From Methanomassiliicoccales archaeon UBA147 (GTDB lineage Archaea; Thermoplasmatota; Thermoplasmata; SG8-5): DNA of 32,163 nucleotides. The first letter of the stretch is position 1. Each line of letters starts with the position of its first letter. Below, one piece after another: positions 24,483-32,163 of this stretch. The notes beneath the pieces are model-generated. The model had not been told where the DNA came from. It saw only the letters and a program-made list of their open reading frames with translations, and ran no database searches. The translations under genes and the position numbers were made by a program. The stretch spans positions 9,085-41,247 of the forward strand of contig DAJR01000057.1 in the NCBI GenBank assembly GCA_002496385.1, written 5' to 3'.

Positions 24483-27248
24483 ATGAAAACATTCTCCGGG
24501 GCACCAATAATAACATCTGGCCTAATTCTGGCCATTCTAATCATCGGGTCTGCCGGAATGTCTGCAATGCCGGAAATGGAACCTCAAACGATTGCAGGCG
24601 AATTTTCAAATGAAAATACCGACTTTGCACCCGAAGATGCCATAACGACGAAGGGCTCGAACCCGCAACTTTCATGGGCAACATTCAGCACACCCAATGC
24701 CACACTTGCCTACGGCTCAGTGGAAGTGGGCGATCTGAACAACGACGGCCAGCTGGACATTATTGCGGCTTATGATGGCCTTGGCCTTCGCTCATGGCTC
24801 GGAGATGGCTACGGCAACTGGCAGGTTGCGACCTCTCCTGCGACGAGCGGACAGTACAATGATATCCAGATAGGCGATGTCAACAATGACGGGAAACCCG
24901 ACGTTGTCGGCTTGAAACAGGGCAGCGTATCTGTATGGCGCGGCGACGGCAGCGGAAACGGTTGGAGTTCGGATGTTGGTCCTTCGGCTATCGGTACCTA
25001 CAATGCAGCCCACCTGAAGGATGTCAACCTTGACGGGAATCTCGATATTGTCGCCGCAGCCTCAGGCACAGGAATTAGGAAAGGCGTCCAGGTATTCCTC
25101 GGCAACGATAACGGCACATGGTCAAACGGTGACACTAATTTGCCGACGAATGTGAAATTCAACGGTATTATATCAGCCGATTTCAACAATGACGGAAAAC
25201 CCGACATCGTTGCAGCAGGCGATGCAGGAATAGATGCTTGGACAGGCAACGGGGCAGGGTCTTGGACATTGTCGGACAGCGGCCTGCCGAGCACCGGAGG
25301 GTTCTCGGATGTCGAGCTTTCCGACGTTGACCGAGACGGAGACCTTGATATCGTCGCCACTGGCCAGAACAACAATGGGATGAGGATTTACACTGGCAAC
25401 GGCGCGGGTATCTGGACCCTATCTTCATCCGCCATGCCTCTGCCCTACACAGGAACATACACCGCGGTGGATATGGCAGACGTCAATATCGATGGCTACA
25501 TTGATATTATGGCCACGAGCTCGAATGCGAATCTGAGCGTATGGACCGGGGACGGCGCCTTGAACTGGTATTTGCAGAACTCCGGCCTGCCTTCTGGCAA
25601 TTCGTATTCCGACCTGTCCTCGGGGGATATTAACAATGACGGACACCCCGACCTTTGCATCGCAAATTCGATTGCCGGCATTGAGATATGGAGATCCGCA
25701 GCCCAGAGGAATGTCAACAAATGGAACGGATTTCCCTCCCCCGACACTTCAGTCACTGTCAACGATATAGAATTGAAAGATGTCAATCTTGACGGGAAGC
25801 TTGACATCTGCTATGCGACCCAGGCCAATGGGCTCCAGATATGGGCCGGCGACGGCACCGGCAACTGGACCTCATTCCCAAGTCCGCTCACCGCAGGAAC
25901 GGCCTATTCAGTGTCCTGTGCGGATTTCAACAACGATGGGAAGCCCGACATCATAGCCACTCAAAACAATGGGATAAGGGCGTGGAGCGGAAATGCGGCG
26001 GGCTCATGGACCCTGTCCACGGTTTTCTCCTCAGGGACATGGTTTGGCCTGGCAATCGCCGATTGCAATGACGACGGCAAACTGGACGTGATAGGCGGCT
26101 CCGGAACCAACGGAGGCCTATATGTCTGGAACGGGAACGGTGCAGGCACCTGGACCCGGACCTTCACCCTGCCGTTGACTGGCACCTACCATGAGATAGA
26201 AACGGCGGACCTTAATCAGGACGGCTCGGTGGACATTGTTGTCGCCTCTGGTGGTTTGAGAGTCTTTCTTGGCAATTCCAACAATGCATGGGCAGAATCC
26301 TCCGCCGGACTCCCCGATTCAAGCCAGCAGTACACATCAATCAGAATCGAGGACCTGAACGATGACGGGAACATGGATATCCTGGGGGCCTCTGACGCAT
26401 TTGGGACCAATTCCTGGCTCGGAGACGGCTACGGACAATGGTCGGAAAGTTTGGCCATCCTCTCAACCTATGGCGGCTCTCTTTCGGCTGCGGATTTCAG
26501 TATCGACGGGCGCATTGATGTCTGCGTCGGTTCCTCCTCGGATTCAGGCTTGCGGGCTATGCAAAATGCGTCTCTCGGTTGGAAAGATGTTTCTACCGGT
26601 CTGGCGGCATCAGGCGATTTCAAGAGCATCAAATTCGCAGACATCAATATTGACGGCCTGATGGATATTGTCACTTACGACAACGTCGGCCAGATTTCAA
26701 GAATATGGACGGGGGATTATGAGGCCCCTTCCTTCATGATAGGGCCGCTGTCAGTTGGTTGGAACCTGATATCGACTCCTCTTTTATCTGAAAATGCCAG
26801 CCTTCCGGGCGCCTTGCTGGACCTGGATGGCGACACGGTTTGGACATGTGTGAAATATTATGAGACAGCAGACACGGCGGACCATTGGAAATCATATTCA
26901 ATCGGCCGCCCCAGCTCCGACCTGGCAGAGGTAAATGTAATGATGGGCGTCTGGGCATTCATTCCGAACATCGCAAGCCTGGGAGACGGTTTCATAAGGG
27001 TTCAGGGTGCAACCCCCTCCACGACCGAAATCTCACTGGTGCCCGGATGGAACCTTGTAGGCTATCCTTCCTCTATGGAAAGGGTAGCTTCGGCCACACT
27101 GCCTGCAAGCGTTGACATGATTTCCGTATTTCAGACCGAAATTCCCTATATCTCCGATATTTCAGTGCTTTCGACAGTGACGCTCGAACCCGGGAAGGCT
27201 TACTGGGTTCATGCGATTCAAGATTGCATGTGGGCCCTGGAATATTGA
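24483..27248 (+). CDS. Secreted FG-GAP double beta-propeller protein
   Basis: A 921-residue secreted protein with a signal peptide (about 1-28). It has 14 calcium-binding loops of the type DxNxDGxxDI/V/L, starting near residues 84, 132, 180, 233, 281, 333, 382, 433, 481, 527, 576, 624, 671 and 720. These are spaced 46-53 residues apart. FG-GAP/VCBS repeats of this length form propeller blades, and 14 fits two seven-bladed propellers, the shape of integrin alpha heads. Residues about 755-921 form a C-terminal region with two GWNL motifs (GWNLISTPL near 758, GWNLVGYPS near 855), often seen at the end of secreted prokaryotic proteins. No membrane span or anchor is visible, so how it stays on the cell is unclear. 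Probable role: adhesion or ligand binding. Confidence 0.9.
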   Translation: MKTFSGAPIITSGLILAILIIGSAGMSAMPEMEPQTIAGEFSNENTDFAPEDAITTKGSNPQLSWATFSTPNATLAYGSVEVGDLNNDGQLDIIAAYDGLGLRSWLGDGYGNWQVATSPATSGQYNDIQIGDVNNDGKPDVVGLKQGSVSVWRGDGSGNGWSSDVGPSAIGTYNAAHLKDVNLDGNLDIVAAASGTGIRKGVQVFLGNDNGTWSNGDTNLPTNVKFNGIISADFNNDGKPDIVAAGDAGIDAWTGNGAGSWTLSDSGLPSTGGFSDVELSDVDRDGDLDIVATGQNNNGMRIYTGNGAGIWTLSSSAMPLPYTGTYTAVDMADVNIDGYIDIMATSSNANLSVWTGDGALNWYLQNSGLPSGNSYSDLSSGDINNDGHPDLCIANSIAGIEIWRSAAQRNVNKWNGFPSPDTSVTVNDIELKDVNLDGKLDICYATQANGLQIWAGDGTGNWTSFPSPLTAGTAYSVSCADFNNDGKPDIIATQNNGIRAWSGNAAGSWTLSTVFSSGTWFGLAIADCNDDGKLDVIGGSGTNGGLYVWNGNGAGTWTRTFTLPLTGTYHEIETADLNQDGSVDIVVASGGLRVFLGNSNNAWAESSAGLPDSSQQYTSIRIEDLNDDGNMDILGASDAFGTNSWLGDGYGQWSESLAILSTYGGSLSAADFSIDGRIDVCVGSSSDSGLRAMQNASLGWKDVSTGLAASGDFKSIKFADINIDGLMDIVTYDNVGQISRIWTGDYEAPSFMIGPLSVGWNLISTPLLSENASLPGALLDLDGDTVWTCVKYYETADTADHWKSYSIGRPSSDLAEVNVMMGVWAFIPNIASLGDGFIRVQGATPSTTEISLVPGWNLVGYPSSMERVASATLPASVDMISVFQTEIPYISDISVLSTVTLEPGKAYWVHAIQDCMWALEY

Positions 27249-27286
27249 ACAGAACTTAAATATGAAATTGTAATCCGGTGAGACTG

Positions 27287-28123
27287 ATGGCCGAGGAAAT
27301 AAAAAAGAACATAATCCTGCTGGGCGATGCGGCGGTGGGCAAGACAAGCCTCATCAGAAGATATGTACTTGACCAGTTCGACGAGCGTTACGTGACGACC
27401 ATCGGCTCGAAAGTGACTAAGAAAGAGGTCGAGGTCCCGAATGGCGGCAATCCGATCAAGATGACCATGATGATATGGGACATCATCGGCCAGAAGGAAT
27501 ACGAGCTTACCCAGACACTCTCCATGAGAAACATCGACGGGGCACTTTTGGTATCGGACGCAACAAGGCGGGAATCGATGGACAGCCTGCAGGCATACTG
27601 GGTTCCCAAAATCGTTCAGACCAGGGGCCAGATCCCCATGGTATTCCTCTCGAACAAATCCGACCTGGAATCCGAGAAAAAGTTTTCCCTGGGCGACCTG
27701 GAGGACACAGTGATGAGGGTGGGGTTCGATAATAAACCGGTGTGCTACGAAACCAGTGCAAGGACAGGTTGCAATATAGATGCCGCTTTCCACACACTGG
27801 CCGGGGCTTTGATCGGAAGGATGAGCTCGGGATCGGAAGGCATTCCCATCCAGGAAATTATTAGGAATTCCGAGGCAAAATCGCTCGCGGGCGTGGTTGA
27901 TTTCATCATAGCCGATTTTGCAGACCAGTACGGCGGAATCGAGGTGGCCACGCCCATCGTGAAGCATCAGATGGCGGTTGCGGGGCTCGACCTCTCCAAT
28001 CCGACATTGGCTTCCGTCACAAAGTTCATCGACTGCATGGCCAATGTCGAAAAAACCTTCAAGCCGGCACCGGATGTTTCCAGCAACAAACAGACACGCC
28101 TGCAGAAGCTCAGCGATTTGTAA
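27287..28123 (+). CDS. Ras/Rab-like small GTPase with C-terminal extension (2)
   Basis: A 278-residue paralogue of the GTPase at 20294, downstream of the propeller gene on the same strand. P-loop GDAAVGKTS lies at 13-21, switch I TTIGSK near 38, WDIIGQ near 66 (catalytic glutamine kept), NKSD near 122 and TSART near 157. The extension again reads IADFADQYGG, ATPIVKHQMAVAGL, then NP, so the extra domain is a conserved unit. The ATG at 27287 is chosen over a GTG at 27278 because GGTGA at 27277-27281 lies 5 nt upstream. The 38-bp gap after the propeller stop holds a TATA-like CTTAAATA at 27255-27262, so it may be both read through and separately transcribed. Confidence 0.93.
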   Translation: MAEEIKKNIILLGDAAVGKTSLIRRYVLDQFDERYVTTIGSKVTKKEVEVPNGGNPIKMTMMIWDIIGQKEYELTQTLSMRNIDGALLVSDATRRESMDSLQAYWVPKIVQTRGQIPMVFLSNKSDLESEKKFSLGDLEDTVMRVGFDNKPVCYETSARTGCNIDAAFHTLAGALIGRMSSGSEGIPIQEIIRNSEAKSLAGVVDFIIADFADQYGGIEVATPIVKHQMAVAGLDLSNPTLASVTKFIDCMANVEKTFKPAPDVSSNKQTRLQKLSDL

Positions 28124-28263
28124 ACTACTTGTTTAAAATTGCAGATATTCATTGCCGGACTGGAATCCCTCTAATTGCATGATGCATATCGGTCCAGGTT
28201 CCGGGTTCAGACTTTTCGCTCAAGGGACATAATAAATAAAAGGGTATGCAATTACATGTTGCG
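28124..28263. promoter_or_regulatory. Spacer with promoter of the third GTPase
   Basis: A 140-bp spacer. A TATA-like AATAAATAAA at 28231-28240 is centred about 28 nt before the ATG at 28264, the spacing of a leaderless message. I see no gene or RNA in the rest. Confidence 0.45.
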
Positions 28264-28791
28264 ATGTCCCGCAACCTGATAAAGAAAGTTTGCCTCCTTG
28301 GCGACGGAGAGGTTGGAAAGACCAGTCTCATCCGAAAATTCGTCTACGACCAATTTGACGACAAATATCTCATGACGATAGGGACCAAGATTACAAAAAA
28401 GGCATTGGCCCTTTCCCACCAGGGCACCCCCGTGAATCTCACGCTCATGATAAACGACATCGTTGGGCAGGTGGAGTTCGAGAGGATCCATAAACAATAC
28501 TACAGGGGCTCTATGGCCGGAATTCTGGTCTGCGACCTTACGAGGAAGCCCACTCTCGAACGGATTGACTGGTGGCTTGATTCTTTCAGGGAAGTTGCAG
28601 GCGATGTCCCTATTATCCTTTTGGGAAACAAGGCCGACCTTACAGAGAAACTTGAGATTTCCGATAACGACCTTAGCAATTATTCAAAAGATATAGGGTG
28701 CAGTCATTTTATCACAAGCGCCAAAACCGGTCTCAATGTCGAGAAGGCTTTCATCAAAGTGGGGAAGGTGCTATGCCAGACAAACCAGTGA
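28264..28791 (+). CDS. Ras-like small GTPase without extension (3)
   Basis: A 175-residue single-domain GTPase. P-loop GDGEVGKTS lies at 13-21, switch I MTIGTK near 38, the G3 motif is NDIVGQ (N in place of the W of the other two, catalytic glutamine kept), NKAD lies near 120 and TSAKT near 147. It lacks the C-terminal extension of its two paralogues. The ATG at 28264 suits a leaderless transcript and the family start; ATG at 28246 is an in-frame alternative. It is coupled to the following regulator gene, overlapping it by up to 19 bp depending on the regulator start. It might be a stripped-down partner or competitor of the longer GTPases. Confidence 0.93.
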   Translation: MSRNLIKKVCLLGDGEVGKTSLIRKFVYDQFDDKYLMTIGTKITKKALALSHQGTPVNLTLMINDIVGQVEFERIHKQYYRGSMAGILVCDLTRKPTLERIDWWLDSFREVAGDVPIILLGNKADLTEKLEISDNDLSNYSKDIGCSHFITSAKTGLNVEKAFIKVGKVLCQTNQ

Positions 28792-29555
28792 TGTCACACT
28801 CTTTTACGGAAGGGTCTTCATCTTCCGCCAAACTCACTGCGGGCAAAAGTCTGAAAAGGATATTTCACCAGGATGATTCGCTCAAGAAAATTGAAGTCCA
28901 GCCCGCTTCAGAGTCCCTGCTCATGAACCAGTTGCGTCTGTCAATATTTGTTCATCTCTGCAATGTTCCGGGATCGCACACAAGGTCCATTGCCAGAGCC
29001 ATGGGGTGCGGCCCCAATGCTGTCACATGGAACCTGAGGAGGCTCTCGGATGCCGGGTTCATAGAATCCGCCAATATTTGGGGAAAAAGGATGCATTGGG
29101 TAAGCGGCATGGTGAAACCGGCCGATGCACCAATGGTCCTCGCATTGAGGCAGGATTGGGCATTGGATATCCTGAAAATTGTTGTGAGCGGGCGGAAGCG
29201 TGTCACCCAAGCCTTGATCTCCAATAGGATGCGGGCATCCCAGCAGAAGGTCAGCATATGGTTGGGCAAAATGACCGCGGCCGGCCTTCTCGATAAACAA
29301 GGCACAGGAAGGAAGGCCGAATATAGTTTCCATCCCGGCGCGGCAATGAAGCACGGAGAGTACAGGAACCTCGCTGGTGGACATTCCAGGATTGTGCTCT
29401 CGATGCTGCACTCCGACGGCCTTATGCCATCGAAAAACCGGTTAAGGGGCTCGCGCCTTTCAGTGATCGTGAAGGTCCCTTCCGGGAGCAGAAAACTATC
29501 CATCGAGTGCAACCCACTGACCCGGTTGAAGCAGTTCATCACCCCAAAAACATAA
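28773..29555 (+). CDS. Tandem winged-helix transcriptional regulator
   Basis: A 260-residue predicted DNA-binding protein with two winged-helix domains. The first (about 55-120) has LFVHLCN-like helix 1, then SIARAMGCGPNAVTWNLRRLSDAGFIES. The second (about 130-195) has LIVVSGRKRVTQALIS followed by VSIWLGKMTAAGLLDKQG. The recognition-helix pattern resembles archaeal ArsR/MarR-type regulators. The N-terminal 45 residues are serine- and lysine-rich and look disordered. Two starts are plausible: ATG 28773 (chosen) and ATG 28791, which forms TGATG with the GTPase stop. It is co-transcribed with the third GTPase, so it may be the nuclear-output end of that pathway in effect, but targets are unknown. 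Confidence 0.85.
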   Translation: MPDKPVMSHSFTEGSSSSAKLTAGKSLKRIFHQDDSLKKIEVQPASESLLMNQLRLSIFVHLCNVPGSHTRSIARAMGCGPNAVTWNLRRLSDAGFIESANIWGKRMHWVSGMVKPADAPMVLALRQDWALDILKIVVSGRKRVTQALISNRMRASQQKVSIWLGKMTAAGLLDKQGTGRKAEYSFHPGAAMKHGEYRNLAGGHSRIVLSMLHSDGLMPSKNRLRGSRLSVIVKVPSGSRKLSIECNPLTRLKQFITPKT

Positions 29556-29587
29556 GCTTTATTATCCCAGGAATATTTTCACGGCAC

Positions 29588-30412
29588 ATGAGGGTCCTTC
29601 ACGTGCACCAGATAGCACACATACCGCAGCTGCTAACCAGGCACCTGAGGAAAAAGGGCCTGGACTGTGATTTTACGGAGGATGTCAACAGCGTCGCTAT
29701 CAAAGAATATGACCTTGTGCATGGCCATTACGCGCTAAACCGCAGCACATTGAAAGCCTTCAGACTTGCCCGGAAGCACAAAATTCCTTTTGTCATCCAT
29801 TGCCATGGGTCTGATGTGAGAAGGGTCACCGGCGGGGGCCTGTGCGAACTCCCTTTTCATTATCATTTTCTGAGCCAATACGTCAGAAAGAATTCCGCCA
29901 GGATACTCCTCTCCACCCCGGATCTCATACCGTTCGAGACCAGGGGCGAGTATGTGCCAAATCCTGTCGATACAGAGAAATTCTCCCCGAACCCGAAGGT
30001 TGAGAAGACACCCAGGCATCTGATTTGCGGAAAGCAGGTGAAGGGTTCAAGGCTGCTGGACTTCATTAAACCGGAAATCGAGTATGACTGCGTCAATACA
30101 GGCTATCCATTCAGTTTTCCAGGGAATGTTCGGGTTTTGCCCTATGTTGAGTATTCTGACTTCCAGGATTTCCTGAACAGGTACACCGACATGATAGGGA
30201 CTGTCGGAGACCTGATAAGCATGACCAGGCTCGAAGCCATGGCCTGCGGGTTGAGGACCTTCACCGATTTTGACAAGAGATATGTCAAATTTTACGGCGG
30301 CCAGAATCCGGACGAGGTCGAGAAACCGAGAGAATTCATCAGGGAATTCCACAGCCCAGAAGCGGCTGCCGAGAGATTGCTCACGGTCTATGACGGGATA
30401 AAGCTTCCCTGA
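29588..30412 (+). CDS. GT-B-type glycosyltransferase, short
   Basis: A 274-residue protein like the GT4 glycosyltransferases. The N-terminal Rossmann-like half has MRVLHVHQIAHIPQLL, then VHGHYALN, IHCHGSDVRR and YVPNPVDTEKF. The C-terminal half has SMTRLEAMACGLRTF, which fits the acceptor/donor-site glutamate segment (EAMACG) of the family. At 274 residues it is shorter than the usual 350-400, so part of the C-terminal domain is reduced. The ATG at 29588 is chosen because it starts the Rossmann strand and lies about 27 nt after a TATA-like CTTTATTA at 29557-29564 (leaderless). It probably adds a sugar to a lipid-linked or surface glycan. Its 3' end overlaps the convergent flippase by 32 bp. 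Confidence 0.85.
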   Translation: MRVLHVHQIAHIPQLLTRHLRKKGLDCDFTEDVNSVAIKEYDLVHGHYALNRSTLKAFRLARKHKIPFVIHCHGSDVRRVTGGGLCELPFHYHFLSQYVRKNSARILLSTPDLIPFETRGEYVPNPVDTEKFSPNPKVEKTPRHLICGKQVKGSRLLDFIKPEIEYDCVNTGYPFSFPGNVRVLPYVEYSDFQDFLNRYTDMIGTVGDLISMTRLEAMACGLRTFTDFDKRYVKFYGGQNPDEVEKPREFIREFHSPEAAAERLLTVYDGIKLP

Positions 30413-31817
30413 AGATGGCCTTGTCGGATTTCGAGATGAACCCCAGAGCGAGTACGACCAGAGCATAAACAAGGACCGAGAGCGTGGCCAGGTGAACCGG
30501 CATGAACCTTCCCTCGGCGAGGTAGTCCAGCGAAAAGGCGGTACCGATCATAGCCAATCCTGCCAATACTGGCTTCCACAGATGCCTGCCCATGGGTAAT
30601 TTTTTCCTCCTGACCCAGTACAGGTTCAGGGCAAAGAAGCTTGATTCCCCAATCACCAGGGCTGCAGCCGCGCCGGCATAGGCATCCCTTTCGATCAGGA
30701 TGTACGAAATGCAGGCCAGCACACCCAGGGATATCCATATGTTTACCGCGACCCTGTTCTGCGCATCCGTGCTCCACAGCGCGCTTTTCATCAGCATGTT
30801 CAGGGTGTAGAGCGGGAGCAGCGCAGCCAGGATGAAAAGGCACTCACCGGTGTTCTCGAATCCGGAGCCGAACAGGCTTGCAAATTCATCGGACATTATC
30901 GCAATGGCGACAGCCACAGGAATTGCCGCGACAAGGCTGAACTTTATTGATTTTCCGTAAGCGAAATTCATGTCTCCCATGGAGCTTGAGTATAATTTCG
31001 AGAACAGGGGGAATATCGCAGCGTCAAAGGCGCTCGGCACCAGCAGCATGAAGAGGATTATCCTCAGAGCTGCCGAAAACCATCCTGTGTCCTCCGGGGT
31101 TGTGAGCATGAAGAGGATTATGATTGACAAATTCATGTAAATGGTATTTCCTATTTCATAGGCTGCGAATGGCGAGGACTCTCTCAGCGTTTTCATCTGT
31201 GTGAACCCTTTCCGTCTATAGGGTGATATACCCAGTCTCAGCACAAGGCTGTAACCCGCGATCGTTTTCAAAACCGAGGAGACCAGGAGGACCATCATTA
31301 TCCCGAGCAGCGGGAAGCCGAGGTACACTGCCCCCAGGCCCAGTGTCACCTGCGCGATCTTCCACATCACCTGGACTGCGGCCTCGAGCTCCATCCTCTC
31401 ATTGGCGCGGAAAAGGGCGTAGAAAAGGCCAGAGACCTTGTCGAACATGTAAGCGAGCCCCGCAACCAGGATCACCTGGAGCAGGTATTCGTCAATCTTC
31501 ATGGCCCAGCCTAAAGCCAGCGATGCTGCCACCAAGATGAGGGAAAGACCGATCCTGAGCATCCCGACTGTCTCGAGATACCCGCCGCCAAGACTTCTGT
31601 CGCGTGCAACGTTCTTAATGGTCAGGGCATCGAGTCCCAGGTCGGAGAATATGATGAAGACGGCTGCAAAGGACAGAGCAAAATTGTACTGGCCGAATCC
31701 GAAATCCTCCAGGTATCTTGCCAGGACCACAATGAACAGGGCGCTGAGGACTTTTGTTATTATGTTACTGGCCAGCAGCACCGATGTGTTCTTGAGCAGC
31801 CTGTTCAGCGAACCCAT
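30381..31817 (-). CDS. Wzx-type polysaccharide flippase
   Basis: A 478-residue protein of the MOP (MATE/RfbX/Wzx) superfamily with about 12-14 membrane spans. The N-terminal segment is NTSVLLASNIITKVLSALFIVVLARY, followed by a FGQYNFALSF helix and the typical ALTIKNVARDRS loop. Such proteins move lipid-linked sugars across the membrane for surface glycans or N-glycosylation. The ATG at 31817 is about 25 nt downstream of a TATA-like ATATATATT at 31838-31847, suggesting a leaderless message. It pairs convergently with the neighbouring glycosyltransferase gene. Confidence 0.93.
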   Translation of the reverse strand: MGSLNRLLKNTSVLLASNIITKVLSALFIVVLARYLEDFGFGQYNFALSFAAVFIIFSDLGLDALTIKNVARDRSLGGGYLETVGMLRIGLSLILVAASLALGWAMKIDEYLLQVILVAGLAYMFDKVSGLFYALFRANERMELEAAVQVMWKIAQVTLGLGAVYLGFPLLGIMMVLLVSSVLKTIAGYSLVLRLGISPYRRKGFTQMKTLRESSPFAAYEIGNTIYMNLSIIILFMLTTPEDTGWFSAALRIILFMLLVPSAFDAAIFPLFSKLYSSSMGDMNFAYGKSIKFSLVAAIPVAVAIAIMSDEFASLFGSGFENTGECLFILAALLPLYTLNMLMKSALWSTDAQNRVAVNIWISLGVLACISYILIERDAYAGAAAALVIGESSFFALNLYWVRRKKLPMGRHLWKPVLAGLAMIGTAFSLDYLAEGRFMPVHLATLSVLVYALVVLALGFISKSDKAIFREALSRHRP

Positions 31818-31920
31818 GGTTGGGTGTATCGTTAATCAATATATATCTCTTCGGAAAACGCAGCCTTCGCATGCCGAACTCATACGATCAAAGCAAATGA
31901 TTGATGTGATATCTTCTGCC

Positions 31921-32010
31921 GAGGGGCCAGGGTCTTTGCCTGCAAAATGGTATATGGGGTCTAGGGTCTTTGCTTGTAAAATGGGATAAAGTGGCTAGGG
32001 ATGCTGGCTG
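31921..32010 (-). repeat. 34-bp-period tandem repeat, right copy (inverted)
   Basis: Cores read CTAGGG at 31995-32000 and 31961-31966, and CCAGGG at 31927-31932, exactly 34 bp apart. Reverse-complemented, the block aligns with bases 1-90 with the same period and flanking motifs (CCATTTT..GCAAAGACCCTAG). The last core has one substitution. It points inward from the opposite end, so the whole window lies between inverted copies. Confidence 0.85.
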
Positions 32011-32025
32011 TAGTGAACAGCCAGC
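32003..32025. repeat. Hairpin next to the right repeat copy
   Basis: Perfect 8-bp arms GCTGGCTG (32003-32010) and CAGCCAGC (32018-32025) with a 7-base loop. The left copy of the repeat begins with AGCCAGC, the remains of the same hairpin cut by the window edge. Confidence 0.7.
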
Positions 32026-32044
32026 ACAAAACATATGTTGGCAA

Positions 32045-32070
32045 CCCTAGACCCTAGTCCCTAGACCCCC
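32045..32070. repeat. CCCTAG tandem cluster, 7-bp period
   Basis: CCCTAG cores start at 32045, 32052 and 32059, each separated by one base, followed by a run of C. The same core is spaced at 34 bp inside the flanking repeat copies, so the two structures are related. Confidence 0.65.
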
Positions 32071-32163
32071 AGATTCCAAAAAATTCAGACTAGCTTCGAT
32101 ATTCAGGCATGCTCCATTTTGAGATTTCACAATGGGTTTGCCGAATCTCTGATTCACCATAAA

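Larger units (their letters stand above)
31818..32163. other. Non-coding right end with repeats
   Basis: A 346-bp stretch with the flippase promoter (TATA-like at 31838-31847) at its left. It then holds the right copy of the 34-bp-period repeat (31921-32010), a hairpin at 32003-32025, a CCCTAG cluster at 32045-32070, and an imperfect 22-bp palindrome at 32114-32135. I see no gene. One short plus-strand ORF crosses it without support. Confidence 0.6.

Noticed and set aside
1..32163. Whole window as a giant composite mobile element between inverted repeats
   Set aside because: No transposase, integrase or target duplication is visible and the contents are housekeeping genes; repeat-caused contig ends are simpler.

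Overview
The window looks like chromosomal DNA from an archaeon. Many genes have A/T-rich TATA elements roughly 25 to 40 bp upstream of the start. Several starts follow Shine-Dalgarno (SD) sequences of the GGTGA/GGAGGTG type, while others look leaderless. The triosephosphate isomerase has the short archaeal form, and the Pho locus encodes an AbrB-PhoU fusion. Ras-like GTPases sit beside large secreted proteins. I lean towards a Thermoplasmatota-like euryarchaeal lineage, but that is inference without a search. Both ends of the window lie in inverted copies of a 34-bp-period repeat, so this is probably one whole assembly contig that broke in repeats.

Layout: (1) 98-3006, minus strand: cysteinyl-tRNA synthetase, a GYD-like small protein, an SCP2-domain protein and RNase HII. 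(2) 3104-4180: an unrecognised multi-pass membrane protein. (3) 4231-6915: a compact fbp-fba-tpiA operon for triose to fructose-6-phosphate flux, with a class I fructose bisphosphatase, which is unusual in archaea. (4) 6910-7976, minus strand: a calcineurin-like phosphoesterase preceded by three tiny, apparently coupled ORFs. (5) 8091-18826: a phosphate locus. It has pstS-pstCA(fused)-pstB-phoU on the minus strand. Divergently it has a second ABC importer (fused double permease with an extracytoplasmic insert, two different ATPases, a DUF47 PhoU-like protein), then the AbrB-PhoU fusion. A CTATATAG/CTATAG palindrome occurs in the three main intergenic regions of this locus and is a candidate operator.

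(6) 18827-28791: a surface and small-GTPase locus. It holds a site-2-type intramembrane protease, three Ras-like GTPases, a 1033-residue surface protein with one C-terminal membrane span and a cytoplasmic roadblock/longin-like tail, and a secreted protein with 14 FG-GAP calcium loops (two seven-bladed propellers would fit). (7) 28773-31817: a tandem winged-helix regulator, a small GT-B-type glycosyltransferase and a Wzx-like flippase, suggesting surface glycan assembly.

The Pho genes form a coherent uptake and regulation unit. The GTPase, tailed receptor, propeller and protease set is the best candidate for an undescribed system: it resembles an archaeal outside-to-inside signalling or adhesion module. 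That link rests on gene proximity and domain logic, not on demonstrated function.
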